Positions 40,901 through 52,650 of a DNA stretch of 64,000 nt are shown here, one piece after another. This stretch comes from Symsagittifera roscoffensis (Eukaryota > Xenacoelomorpha > Acoela > Convolutidae): assembly GCF_963678635.1 (NCBI RefSeq), contig NC_087063.1:4254580-4318579 (forward strand). The letters run 5' to 3'. Within the stretch, counting starts at the first letter, position 1; every line of letters begins with the position of its first letter. Below the pieces are notes generated by a model, which saw only the letters and a program-made list of their open reading frames with translations, had not been told where the DNA came from and ran no database searches. Made by a program: the position numbers and the translations under genes.

Positions 40901-43044
40901 ACAACAAGAAATTTGAAGAAGGGCATGATGTGCATCGCAACTTAGCCTTAGCTGAGGGTTACGCGAGACCCAATAAAAAGGGAGAGTATCAATACGTGTC
41001 TGGAGTGATGGTAATAGCGTACAATCCTTTCTTGAATTCAGAAGCTGCGAGCGCTTACAGGAATCACGAGGTGGTGGAGCTCTTGAAATTTTGGACGGAA
41101 AAGATAATCGTAATCAATTCAATGGAAAGGGAGAAACCGAGCCTAGAACGTTGCTACTTGAGGCGACACCTAGGGTGATAAGTGTGCCGCGCTCGAGCCT
41201 GAGAGTAGAATTGAGAATGGGAAACGGAAATGGCATGATGACTACGAATTTGGGAACGGTTTGGAAATTGCTGAGACCTTCCTGGTGTCCACATCCCTAT
41301 GCGAGCTTGATTGAAGAAGTCACGGAACGAGTGAGGCTAACACCAACAAAAAATGAGGATCTGGGAACGTTGGACGTGATACACAAATTGACCCTACCGC
41401 AGAGCAGAGAGTCGGGCGAAGCAACGAGTAAGCTGGGATCAGTAAAGAAGTTGGAACCTGGTAGCTGTCTTGACTTGACGTGCGGAGGCGGAGGGCACAT
41501 CTGTGATGGACGATCATGTGTCAGAATACCATCTTTTCAGGGAGAAGACCTTGTCACCTGGTTTGGTGATATAACGGAAAGAGAGAAGAGCGAGGTGCAG
41601 ATAATGGCTGAGTGCTATACGAACACTATAGTGAACATAGCAACAGCGCTGTGGTTTTTCTCTAGAATGTGTAGTCTGCAATCACTGGAGATGCTGGAGT
41701 CCGAAAACCATTTGGTGACGGCGTTGAGCGTGGAGTCGTGATCAGGGGCGTTGCAAACCACCCAGAAACATATCAAAGGATGGAAAATTGGTCTAGAGGC
41801 GGAGATGGGATTTCCAGTGAGCGAAGCTTATGGCCTGCCTGAAAATGCAAAGTTTTTGGTGGGATCAGTAATGGCCAACGTATTTGGGAGCCATTATCCA
41901 TTGCACATGGCAATGGTAGAGGTATCCAGCCAAAGGATACTAGTGGATAAGGCCTTCTCGGTACCCAAGTGCGTACGGCTGGCTCGGATAGCATCATTCA
42001 CACAGACTGTTGAGGAAGATCCTGGGATCGGTGCCAAGGGCACAAAGAGATGACTTGAGTGAGATCTGAGAAGAGAAGAACTCTTGAGCTTAGGAGAAGG
42101 AAACATGAGTAATTTTGAAAGACAGAATGCCATCGGGGAAAGCCGATGAGTAGTGTCCCAGCGCCGGAGGAAAATGATATGAGCCTTTCCTGGAGCCTCT
42201 GCTGGAAGCCTCGGGAGAACGCAATCTCCGAAGCATAGAAATTACACATGGGGAGTGCCCATGCCACTGTTTGGCACAGACAGTGTGGTACCCGGAGCAT
42301 ACAAACTTTTGTTTAGTGTGGGATGTAGAAGAAATTCGGTCAATCGGGTTTTCTGATCATCAGCAGAAGATGACCATTTTGGTAGTAAGTACGATGTTGG
42401 CGTTACGATGGATCGAAGAGAAGGTAACGAAGTATAGGGAGTCGAAGACACCTACGGCGGAATCAATACACGCTATAGATTACAGCAGGAGACTTGATTT
42501 GTTTGAGACTGTATGCAAGGTATTCGCCATACCAATGGAAGTCAGGCACGTATGGAACCGCATAAGGTTCTTTCCGTGGTTTCGAGCGACGTTGATATCT
42601 TGGTTGTACATGGCGACGACGAAGGATCACATGAAGAAACACCAAAAGGAATATCGACCGTTCCTAGCGGAGATAGGTCCGGAAGCCTTCAAGGGTCCTC
42701 TGCTGACCCATCAAAATGCGATCACAACAGGTTGGAAAAGGGTCGGTAGGGTGTCTAGAGACAACACTAAATCAAGAGAATCGATACTGGAGGAGGACTT
42801 GTCGAAGAACGTGAGCTTGAGCCTGCACAATTCCTTTTGCTTGAACAGGGAATTGAAAACGAAAGGTTTACCAAATCATGCAACGAGGTTGCAGGAGCAG
42901 AAGGAGTGGATGCGATCCTTCGAACAATTGAGAGCATGGGAAGAAATCGTTATCAGCTCCGATGATGAGGAAGCGCTACTAAGGCAGATCACGGTGTCAA
43001 ATTCATCAGGTCCTAGTACTTCGAAGGCTAGGAATACGAAGTGA
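37950..43044 (+). pseudogene. ORF Y of element D: near full-length copy of the large unknown protein, inactivated
   Basis: The most complete ORF Y here, about 1,650 residues. The part upstream of BC's truncation (37950-39600) includes LRVDGYLTLVFLAHGE, LDGTALNWCQQE and an acidic, Pro-rich linker. The rest parallels BC: ETTLDNFKEELW, TWEVDVGREW, TWWVALETM-type (PWWVALETM), a cysteine cluster CGGGGHICDGRSC (near 41480), HGECPCHCLAQT (42249) and the helical C-terminus. Lesions: frame change near 38157, TAG 38788-38790, shifts near 39930 and 40090, TAA at about 40567, a shift near 41150, TGA 41739-41741 (TGG in BC), and a shift near 42050. The function is unknown, with no recognisable family, signal peptide or membrane span. 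Confidence 0.7.
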
Positions 43045-43449
43045 GCAGGGAGCTGAATGTGGGTTTCTTGAGTCTTGAGAGGGAAAGAAAGGGGCTCGAG
43101 TGTGAACTCGGATGAAATCCGAGGTCACGAAAAAGAAATTTTAACGAAACAAAGTATTGTTACTAATATGCTATAGTTATTATATAAATCAAAATGTTGC
43201 ATGACAATTTCCTGATTGGATAGGACAAAAGAAATTTTAATCACAAGCTTCAAGAGCGGATATTTAGGGTGCAGGTGTATGAAAACTTTGATTGCTGTTC
43301 AGCGATAGTGTGACAATTTTATATAGTGGTGAATTTTGAGGTGTAGATAAACTTAAGTCTGCTGCAAACTTCTGTAAATGACCACTGGCACTGTATCTTG
43401 AGCAACACTCGGTATTCTCGGGACTCACCGATCTTGAGTCCGGGGAGTA
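43045..43449 (+). other. 3' untranslated region of element D
   Basis: Non-coding. It is homologous to BC's 3' UTR (5405-5620, reversed) and ends in the pre-LTR hairpin signal. Confidence 0.65.
43409..43449 (+). promoter_or_regulatory. Pre-LTR hairpin, possible pseudoknot, and purine motif (element D)
   Basis: Stem TCGGT/ACCGA (43409-43413 with 43427-43431). Its loop contains GGACTC (43421-43426), which is exactly complementary to GAGTCC (43436-43441) just downstream, in GAGTCCGGGGAGTA. The LTR starts TGTGCC at 43450. In element A the equivalent loop-to-downstream pairing is GGAC/GTCC. Conserved pairing with different bases supports a structured RNA signal at the start of plus-strand synthesis (inference). 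Confidence 0.6.
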
Positions 43450-44346
43450 TGTGCCAGTCGGTCATAATTGGAAGTTTGACCTTAAGCAATACAAATCACG
43501 TAATTTTGGGAGGAAATTTATTTTTTCAAAAATTTCGAATTGAGCCTGTCATGCTTAACATTCTCGCGAAAACTAAAAAATCTCAGAAATAGAAGATCAG
43601 AACGATCGACTTACAAACGCGGGAAAGTACTTGAATAAAACAGCGGGACATTGCTATTCGCAATTTCCAGATATAAATCAAGCGCCAGTAGAGCCGTCTT
43701 ATCCTGAAATAGGAGAAAGAGTGATCACCGAAGGAGAATACATTTATTCGAGCTGAACTAGAGTGAACCCTCAGTGGAAAGGCGGACAACTGGGGTGTCC
43801 CAATGGTCCAGACCAAAACTTCAATTCTTGAGTCAAAACTTATTTCCCTTGTTGAAATTAATTAGTATTAAACTTCTCAAGTTATTATACTTAATTCTCG
43901 AGTTGCTCACTAATTTAGTTACATCTAATTCTCGAGTGTGCCGACATGTGAGTTCTCAATTTAGTTTTCTTGAGTGTGTTTTATGATTGTTATGTTGTGA
44001 TAAAGAGAGTTTTAGGTTGATCCATCTGAAATGGATCAAAGTTCCACTGTCTTATAAAAAGTAACTGTGCGGATTGTTCCGACCCTGTTTTTTACGGCGT
44101 TCGTGTATTTTGGGTATTTTGAGACCTAAGTATGGGGAAGTTCTTATTTTCTAGAGTGGGGGGTATTTTCGTAGTGGCCTTTAAGCTGCAACGTGTTTTT
44201 ACTCTCATGTCGCAAGCGAACCGAATGGGCTCCGACCGTTTTGAGGTAGAAAAACACGAGAGATAGTGTCCCTGACTCTTGAGCCAATGGTTATAGGGCC
44301 TATTCTTCTTAAGCCTCATATGTGACCGAAGTAGGCGACTGTTACA
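43450..44346 (+). repeat. 3' LTR of element D
   Basis: 897 bp, TGTGCC...TGTTACA. It aligns with 4549-5404 in full and with 4435-4537 at its end. It contains the hairpin TTGATCCAT/ATGGATCAA (44017-44025 with 44031-44039) shortly before an A-rich, polyadenylation-like CTTATAAAAAG. Confidence 0.85.
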
Positions 44347-44449
44347 ATTCAAGTCTGTACACCTTTTTTGATTTCAGTTTATTAGGGAAAGAGGATTTTG
44401 AAGAGGACTTACAAATTTTCAATTTTCGCGTCTTGAAAATTATCTGCGC
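44347..44449. other. Short stretch after the LTR of element D
   Basis: AT-rich, nothing recognised. The sequence after the LTR begins ATTCA, but with no identified 5' LTR the target-site duplication cannot be tested. Confidence 0.4.
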
Positions 44450-47400
44450 ATTGGTGATATCACGCACTTTTTTTGCTAATCAAGGATATCAAGGTGAACA
44501 AGGGTGATTTCAGACGGTTCATCCAACTTTTTCACTACTTGATTACCCGTAGCAGATTATCTTCCTACCGAAAGAGGGCACATTATCTTGCTGCCCTCTT
44601 TCGTCATTCCAAAAGTTTTTCCCGAGAGGACATTAACTTCAAAGGTCAGCCCTTAGAATTCTCTTTTTTTTCTGTTTTATGGGTCTTCTTCAAGGTGTCC
44701 AATTTTCCGCGCAATTCTGTTTTTTGCAGTTCAGAGCTCACCCATTGCTTAACATCTTTCGTAACTAACTCTTGTTGAACCTTTTGTAATACGGTCCGAG
44801 ACGCTAGGCCATAATCTACCTTAAGCATGTTAGCTGAGACGGCCGCCAGATTTGAGGCAATCGCGTCTTCTGGCACTGTCTTCACCTTCTTGGTTGTGAA
44901 GGTGCCCTGAGACGCTTCTTTCTTTCGCGATTAAGCTTCGTTCATTAGTCGTGCTCGACTGGCCTCCACTCTGGAAAGCGCCTCTTCGTGGCGAGAGTGC
45001 TTCCGTCTGATACTGCAGTCCACATTGTCAAGTAAAAGACCAATTGCTCGCAGGCTTTGTTTGAAAATTGAAAAAACTGACACGTGAAGGTCCATTGAAT
45101 CACAATTTGCCTTGACTCCCTCTTGTCCATATCATCCCAGGCACGAGCCTATATCTTGTCCATATCATCCCAGGCACAAGCCTATATCAACCGGGACCCG
45201 TGCCGGTGTTCATAACTCTATGATGCCGTAATTGCTTTAGCGATTCTGAGCTCTCATTTTTGTGAGCAGATTTCCGCTCAATTTCATGCACAAGTCGTCA
45301 GGGACAGGCACACAGTCTGCCGACCAGGTAAAATGTGTGATCAACATGGTCTTCAGTTCATATTTCCTCACTCCGTCCATGAACTTCGAGGCTGTGGCCA
45401 AGTTTCTTTCTGAGATTCTTTCATCAGGGTTGCTCCTCCGTCTCAGAAAGTTGAGCTCTTCCAAAAACATGTCAATGAACTCGTCATGCATTTGGCGCCT
45501 CTTTTCAAACTTCACAATCGACTGATGCCACTGCAAAACTGAGCCGAAACGATTCAGTAAAATGTCGAATATCTTTCGATCACGGTCACGTTCATTTGCT
45601 CTTTTTGCAATGATGCAATTCAGGGACGTACCCTCTCGATTGCTCATCAATGCACAAAATTCTTTCTTTTTGAAAGGTTTTCTTCCTCAAAGTGCAATTT
45701 CATCACCTCTGTCCTGGTGCCAATACAGACATCTGACTCTTCTATTTACGATTTCTGCTTATTGAGTGTTCTTCAAGATCTGTTTCATTTCTCAGTAGAC
45801 TTCGAGAACTTAGTGATGAACGTCTCAAGGGACTCATTAAGCGGCTCAACCATTGACGCATCCATCATAAGTTCATGTTAGACGGTTGTCAATTCTGGAA
45901 CCGATCTGACCTAGGGGATCGTATGTAAACCTAAAGGATGAGGCGGGACTGGATCCCTCCAAAGTGACCTGACTGACTCTACCTTTGCTTAGAGTCAAAA
46001 CAATTTCTCGATCTCGGGGAAGCCTCTGTATGTCTGGAGGCTCAAAACCCATCAGTTGGCTGGCTTGATTTCTCCCTCTGATCTGAGCGACTTTCTTGGT
46101 TGTTGCTACTTAAAAGCTCAGCAAGCTTCTGCATCACAAGATCAGCCCTAGCGTCCAGTCAACTCTCCAAGTTAGTCATCAATTGAGCATAATTACTTTC
46201 ATTATCTTTAGGTAATCGCTCAATCTCTCATGTCATTCTTCAGGTTTCTTAGTGGCTGGAGCTAAACTCTCCACAAGGCAGTGATCGGTGTTCTGAACCA
46301 GCTGATCCTGGACACATTTGGCCTTTGATTTCGTATCTGCCAGCTCGTCTTTTAGCCTTTCACGGCGCTGTTGAGCCCTTCCATCTACTCGATCGATTCT
46401 TTTCGTCATATCTTGCCGCAATTCTTCAAGACCTCACATCACATCGGCAAACATGCCTCTCACATCATTGGCCGCGCCCAACTACGGGTCATACATAGGG
46501 ACGACGACGTCAATTGAGGTTGCAGCCAAATGCTCCTTGATGCACCACCCCTCTGCGCACGCATCGACAACATTAGTCTATTAAATGTCGAGTACGTTTC
46601 CATTGTTATTCCATCCGACACCTGTCTTGGTGGTGAAGTTGACATCGCTTTCATTCTCTTCCCCTGCTTTGGGCTGGGATCCATTTCGTGTCCGAGTGCC
46701 CTGGTCCCAGATGGGCAAAACCAGATGGCACTCCACTAGCCATGATTGATGTCATGCGTTCGACATACAACGACTTATAATTCTTTTTCGTTTTCGAACT
46801 TGACCTTTCTTATCTGAGACTTATACTCGACATCATCGCGTTCTTACTTTGTTTGGCCAGAATGAATTGTTCCTTTCTCCGACTATCGCTCTTGGTCTCC
46901 TACCTGGACGTGCCTTTTAATAACAGTTCTTCTCCTGCGTTACCCTCGCAACGCTCCGAGGTCCTCCCAGATCCTTCATTTCTTTTCCGCTCGAAGTCGT
47001 CGCCTGATTCTTAAAAATTGCCAATTTGTTCCCCTTCCTATATCGGATCAGGTTGGGTTACGTTCAGAGCCCCGGCCTAGGCGTTTTGCCTTTCCTTGCC
47101 ATCTAGATTTTTTTCACTTTTTAGCTTCATTCTTTTCACTAAAAGATCACTGCGACCTTCACTCGTTGCCTCACTGACAAAACATCCAGAGGTACTGCTC
47201 ACCGAGGGTTGGCTATGCCAAGGCTCAAACATCCGCGTACTTCCCGGGCTAAGCTAAGGAATCAATCACTTTTCGAAGCGAGTCCTTTCGATCCAAGTTT
47301 TGTGATAAACGACTTTAGGGAAAACTTTCGCACGACAGCGCTCAAGTCCAAAAATAATCATAACAATCATAATAATAAACTTATGCGTGCCGATAGTCGT

Positions 47401-47460
47401 TTTTTCAAAAAATTTTTTAAAATCTCTTAGAAACATATGAACGATTCAGGTCTGATTAAA
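44450..47460 (-). pseudogene. gag: Gag relic of family E, copy 1 (with leader and LTR-like end)
   Basis: On the minus strand: an LTR-like repeat (47460-47187), leader, a gag N-terminal coiled coil (46421-46233, KRIDRVDGRAQQRRERL), the capsid region (45650-45237, ILLNRFGSVLQWHQS, KFEKRRQMHDEF), a damaged zinc-knuckle region (45130-44945) and the tail (44885-44646, VLQKVQQELVTKDVKQW). Each part aligns with gag of element D, so E is a diverged family of the same group. Many stops, frameshifts and a deletion of the knuckles make it a pseudogene. I see no pol. Confidence 0.75.
47187..47460 (-). repeat. LTR or leader repeat of family E, copy 1 (truncated)
   Basis: About 274 bp, starting GAGGTACTGCTCACCGAGG on the plus strand, repeated at 48327 onward (offset 1140) and at 52651 onward. 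It is cut at about 47460, where gag copy 2 begins. I could not find clear TG...CA ends, so LTR versus leader is undecided. Confidence 0.5.
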
Positions 47461-47466
47461 AAACGG

Positions 47467-48300
47467 GCCAAAGAAACATCTCGGTCCTTTTTTCTTTATT
47501 AGCCTTCTCACATATTCCTTATTATCCTCGTCCATCGCGTCCACATTGTCAAGTAAAAGACCAATTGCTTGCGAGCTTTGTTTGAAAATTGAAAAAGCTG
47601 ACACGTGAAGGTCCATTGAACCACAATTTGCGCTTGACTCCTTCTTGTCCATATCATCCCGAGCACGAGCCTATATCAACCGGGACCCGTGCCGGTGTTA
47701 ATAATTCTATACTTGCCGGATTGCTTTAGCGATTCTGAGCTCTCATTTTTTTTGAGCAGAGTTCCGCTCAATTTCATGCACAAGTCGTCAGGGACAGGCA
47801 CACAGTCTGTTGACCAGGTAAAATGTGTGATCAACATTGTCTTCAGTTCATATTTCCTTACCCCGTCCATGAACTTCGAGGCTGTAGCCATGTTTCTTTC
47901 TGAGAGTCTTTCATCAGGGTTGCTCCTCCGTCTCAGAAAGTTGAGCTCATCCAAAAACTTGTCAGTGAACTCGTCATGCATTTGGCGCCTCTTTTCAAAC
48001 TTCACAACCGACTGATGCCCCTGCAAAACTGAACCGAAACGATTCAGCAAAATGTCGAAGATCTTTCGATCACTGTCACGTTCATTTGCTCTTTTTGCCA
48101 TGATGCAATTCAGGGATTTACCCTCTCGATTGCTCATCAATGCGCAAAATTCTTGCTTTTCGAGAGGTTTTCTTCCTCAAAGTGCAATTTCATCACCTCT
48201 ATCCTGGTGTTAATGCAGATATCTGACTCATCTATTTACGACTTCTGCTTAATGAGTGTTCTTCAAGATCTGTTTCCTTTCTCAGTAGACTTCGAGAACT
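47467..48300 (-). pseudogene. gag: Gag relic of family E, copy 2
   Basis: It contains the capsid region (48140-47700, SLNCIMAKRANE, ILLNRFGSVLQGHQS) and the start of a degenerate zinc-knuckle region (47652-47446, SANCGSMDLHVSAF) with the second knuckle cut off. The gag N-terminus and leader are deleted: it joins the LTR-like repeat directly at about 48300-48330. Near-identical to copy 3 (offset 4324), so both come from one duplication. Confidence 0.75.
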
Positions 48301-48326
48301 TAGTAGAATCCCTTCTCAGTAGAATC

Positions 48327-49672
48327 CGGAGGTACTGCTCACCGAGGGTTGGCTATGCCAAGGCTCAAACATCCGCGTACTTCCCGGGCTAAGCTAAGGA
48401 ATCAATTTTTTTTCGAAGCGAGTCCTTTCGATCCAAGTTTTGTGATAAACAATTTTAGGGAAAACTTTTGCACGACAGCGCTCAAGTCCAAAAATAATCA
48501 TAACAATCATAATAATAAACTTATGCGTGTCGATAGTCGTTTTTTCAAAAGTTTTTTTTAAATCTCTTAGAAACATATGAACGATTCAAGTCTGATTAAA
48601 AAATGGGTCTGCCCAGTTTTGAGATAATTTTGTTTCCGCTCAAAATCCTAATTTATAAAAGTTTCGCAAAAAGTTTGCAAGATACAATAACCAGCACACA
48701 CGAGACACAATCAACAATAAGAAAACAACACACCCTTTACGTGACAGCGATGTCTCGTATCAATATCAAATTAACTTTGTAGATCTGTCAGATCACTGCC
48801 GTGTGCAAAATCAAGCAACTCATTGTACGAAAGCAGTGATGACTTTAATTAGGACAAAAAAAATTAAGTTAAAGGACATCTGTCAATTGAAACACTTTAG
48901 TTGAACAAAGTCCAGGACACTGTTGTTTCAAGTGAGTGTATTTCTGCCACTGCACTTACCGAGGTATTCCTCTGTTTGTCCTGCGATTGCCCGAGCTGAC
49001 CTATTAAGTAGCTCAAGGCAACCTTTGATCGAAACTATTCAAGTTTTAACCCAAGCCAAAGCTCTCCTAGACTCGGACATATCCAAGTGCATGAGAGTAG
49101 GGAACAGTTTTCTCTTCACAATTTAGTCTCTCGAACTCAATACACTCACCAATGTCTTTTCTATTTGATTCCGGAGTACCCGAGTCTTCCTACTAATTGG
49201 CTCAAGGTAACCAATTAACCAAATTATTTATCAAAAAAATTGTTGTTCGGGTACTTTTGATGAACTCAATCTAGAATCCAAAGTTGATCGCGATTCTCCG
49301 AATCAACTTGTCTACTTACTCCGAGTACACACACCCCACAGGTATTCGACCTTCTACTTCAATTTTGAAAAGGGTGCTTGATGTATCTAAATCACTTCGG
49401 AGGGTCCCTGTGGATTTCACTAAGGAGGCTTCTTATGGGGCTTAAGTCACTTCTGAGGGTTACTTCAGAGGTTACTTAAGGCTTTTAAGTTACATCGGAG
49501 GGATCTCCAAAGTTTCCTCTTTTTCTAATTTTTTTTGCCACTAAGTGGTATCCGGCTAATGTCAAACTGAATTTCAATATTCTTAATTCACTCTGGTGGG
49601 TTGCTTGAACTGTTTCAGAGGGTTTCGCAAAAATCTTTCTCCAAGGAGGTTAAATAGGGGGCTTAGCTGACT
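48327..49672 (-). repeat. LTR-like/leader sequence of family E, copy 2
   Basis: About 1.3 kb without genes, including repeated CGGAGGGTT-type motifs near 49395-49700. It is repeated at 52651-53967. It lies upstream (minus strand) of the gag relic, as an LTR or leader would. Confidence 0.5.
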
Positions 49673-51054
49673 CCGGAGGGTTATTTCGGAGGGTTCCACA
49701 AAAACCACAAACTCAAGTTTTGCCGTGGAAAAGTCTCCGACTGTAGTGTAACTTACTTAAAACAATGTTAGTTGAAACGGTCAACCTAGTTTATAGAATA
49801 AAATTGGAGTTTTATAAACATTACCCTCCAAACTGACAAAATCTTTAAAAAAATTTCTTTTGATACTGTCAACCTGGCAGGTCAAAAAAAGTGAGCAAAA
49901 ACTTCGACCTACATTGCCAAATTTAACCCGATCGATTTTATACTCTTTGAGAAATCAATAAAAATGCATTCGCAAAATTGGCCTTTTTTCACCACCTGTA
50001 TGGAATCTCAGAGATTTGTTTCGCAATTTATGCTAAAAGTACTCAAAATTTCTTAAAATGAGCGTAGCGGCCCTGTACTGGAATATTGAAAAAACCGGAT
50101 TAAAATTGGTTTAGAACCAAAGTTTGGCCAAAAACAGTCGGATTTGGACTCTCCAACTCCTTCCTTTTCCTATATTTAAGTAGGTATCTTTAAACACGGA
50201 GCTACTAGAAGGTAAAACTGAACTTGTTTTGCCAGAAACCTCCTAGTGCAAAAATTTTTTTATTGCTCTGCTTCTAAAAACTCAAAGTTTCAATACTCAA
50301 AACAGATTGACGAAATTTAAAAAAACATGGAAAAATTGATCGAAAAAGTTTGTATTGCCAACTTATCTTGAGTCATTTTCCACGCAGTGTCTTTTCTTAG
50401 GGGGGTTGAACTACGTAGTAGCTCACTGCATTGAAGCCTTCTCATGTTCGGGACAATTCGGATAGTCCAAAAACTTGAGGTTAACTGTTTGGACGACAAT
50501 TGGTAATTTTCGACAAAAGTAGGGTAATTTCGGGTCTAAAAGGGGAGATAGATAATATATAATAAGGGTTGTAAGCTACGAGTGGTCATTAATCAATTTC
50601 ATCATACCCTCTTGTACACAAAAACCTTCGAAAAAGGACCCGTAATATGGAAGTTTGCAATCATTAGGGGGTACAATCGTACCCCTTCAAATGTGTCCCC
50701 CAACAACTATTTTTAGTTAAAAAGTACCAGAACGATACTAAAAGGGTGTTAAAGATACCAACAGTAGATGTTGTCTGTGTTGACCCCTGCTGTGTCCGGA
50801 TCATGTCTGTCAGCTTGTCACTCAAACAACACACAAGGAAGAGTACCTAACTAACAACCAATACACTTGATCTCTCAATCAAAAACAAATTAACCCAAAA
50901 CGACAAAAAAGGAGAGTCGAATCACATCACGTCCGGAAAAAATATATAAAGTGTCATTTTATTTTTGATACTGTTTTTGGTCTTTGTTTTGAGTTTTTTA
51001 TTGTTTTTCCTCCCCGATTTTTTTTATCAAGGGCTGCGATGCAACCCGCGTCGA
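49673..51054. other. Non-coding stretch between the duplicated E segments
   Basis: AT-rich, and I see no gene or RNA. It starts with a continuation of GGAGGGTT motifs and ends in a T-rich run near 51030. Confidence 0.5.
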
Positions 51055-52640
51055 CTATTTTTCCGGGTATTGGCTATCCAACCACTGTTTATGGTTGATT
51101 TCCATCATTTTATCAAGTTTTTTCCGTAATGCGGCCGTACTGCGGAAAACCCGGTGAACAGTTCCTTCGATCATGCTCCTCTTGTACTGAAATGGGGGAA
51201 AATTTTGAGATTTAGTATGGTAATCTGCGTAGATATCAAGGTGAACCAGGGTGATTTCAGACGGTTCACCCAATTTTTTTACTACTTGATTACCCGTAGC
51301 AGATTATCTTCGTACCGAAAGAGGGCACATTATCTTGCTGCAGTTTTTCCCGAGAGGACATTAACTTCAAAGGTCGGCCCTTAGATATCTCCTTTTCTTC
51401 TGTTTTATGGGTCTTCTTCAAAGTGTCCAATTTTCCGCGCAATTCTGTTTTTTTTTGCAGTTCAGACCTCAGCCGTTGTTCAACATCTTTCGTAACTAAC
51501 TCTTGTTGAACCTTTTGTGATCGGTTTGAGACGCTAGGCCATAATCCACCTTAAGCGTGTTAGCTGAGACGGCCGCCAGATTTGTGGCAATCGCGTCTTC
51601 TGGCACTGTCTTCACCTTCTTGGTTGTGAAGGTGCCCTGAGACGCTTCTTTCTTTCGCGATTAGCTTCGTTCATTAGTCGTGCTCGACCGGCCTCCACTC
51701 TGGAAAGCGCCTCTTCGTGGCGAGAGTGCTTCCGTCTGCTACTGCATTCCAAAACTGAGTGCAATCTGACTTAAAGTGCCCCTGAAGATTGCCAAAGAAA
51801 CATCTCGGTCCTTTTTTCTTTATTAGCCTTCTCACATATTCCTCATTATCCTCGTCCATCGCGTCCACATTGTCAAGTAATAGACCAATTGCTTGCAATC
51901 TTTGTTTGAAAATTGAAAAAGCTGACACGTGAAGGTCCATTGAACCACAATTTGCGCTTGACTCCCTCTTGTCCATATCATCCCGAGCACGAGCCTATAT
52001 CAACCGGGACCCGTGCCGGTGTTCATAATTCTATACTTGCCGGATTGCTTTAGCGATTTTGAGCTCTCATTTTTTTTGAGCAGAGTTCCGCTCAGTTTCA
52101 TGCACAAGTCGTCAGGGACAGGCACACAGTCTGTTGACCAGGTAAAATGTGTGATCAACATTGTCTTCAGTTCATATTTCCTTACCCCGTCCATGAACTT
52201 CGAGGCTGTGGCCATGTTTCTTTCTGAAAGTCTTTCATCAGGGTTGCTCCTCTGTCTCAGAAAGTTGAGCTCATCCAAAAACTTGTCAATGAACTCGTCA
52301 TGCATTTGGCGCCTCTTTTCAAACTTCACAACCGACTGATGCCCCTGCAAAACTGAACCGAAACGATTCAGCAAAAAGTCGAAGATCTTTCGATCACTGT
52401 CACGTCCATTTGCTCTTTTTGCCATGATGCAATTCAGGGATTTACCCTCTCGATTGCTCATCAATGCGCAAAATTCTTGCTTTTCGAGAGGTTTTCTTCC
52501 TCAAAGTGCAATTTCATCACCTCTATCCTGGTGTTAATGCAGATATCTGACTCATCTATTTACGACTTCTGCTTATTGAGTGTTCTTCAAGATCTGTTTC
52601 TTTTCTCAATAGACTTCGAGAACTTAGTAGAATCCCTTCT
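51055..52640 (-). pseudogene. gag: Gag relic of family E, copy 3
   Basis: Capsid region (52464-52003), a zinc-knuckle region (51976-51674) with a degenerate first knuckle (ANCGSMDLHVSAF) and a second that has lost its second Cys (CFFGNLQGHFKSDC), a tail with KVQQE-like sequence, and at 51273-51055 GEPSEITLVHLDIYADY, matching NEPNNQTIMHIDVYADY just before protease in element D. It is therefore the longest E gag toward its C-terminus. Frameshifts between the parts. Confidence 0.75.
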
Positions 52641-52650
52641 CAGTAGAATC

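Larger units (their letters stand above)
24327..44346 (+). mobile_element. Giant Ty3/gypsy-type element 'D' with accessory ORFs and complete 3' LTR
   Basis: In order: repeat-rich leader, gag (26728-29450), a deletion, RT-RNase H-integrase-macrodomain (29451-33788), spacer with acceptor, ORF X (34266-37808), ORF Y (37950-43044), 3' UTR, pre-LTR signal and LTR (43450-44346). The span is about 20 kb although protease and most of the RT N-terminus are deleted. Typical Ty3/gypsy elements are 5-10 kb. Many frameshifts and stops show this copy is dead. The left boundary and 5' LTR are not identified. Confidence 0.75.

Noticed and set aside
44347-44352. Target-site duplication for element D
   Set aside because: The 5' LTR and left flank of D are not identifiable, so the pair cannot be compared.
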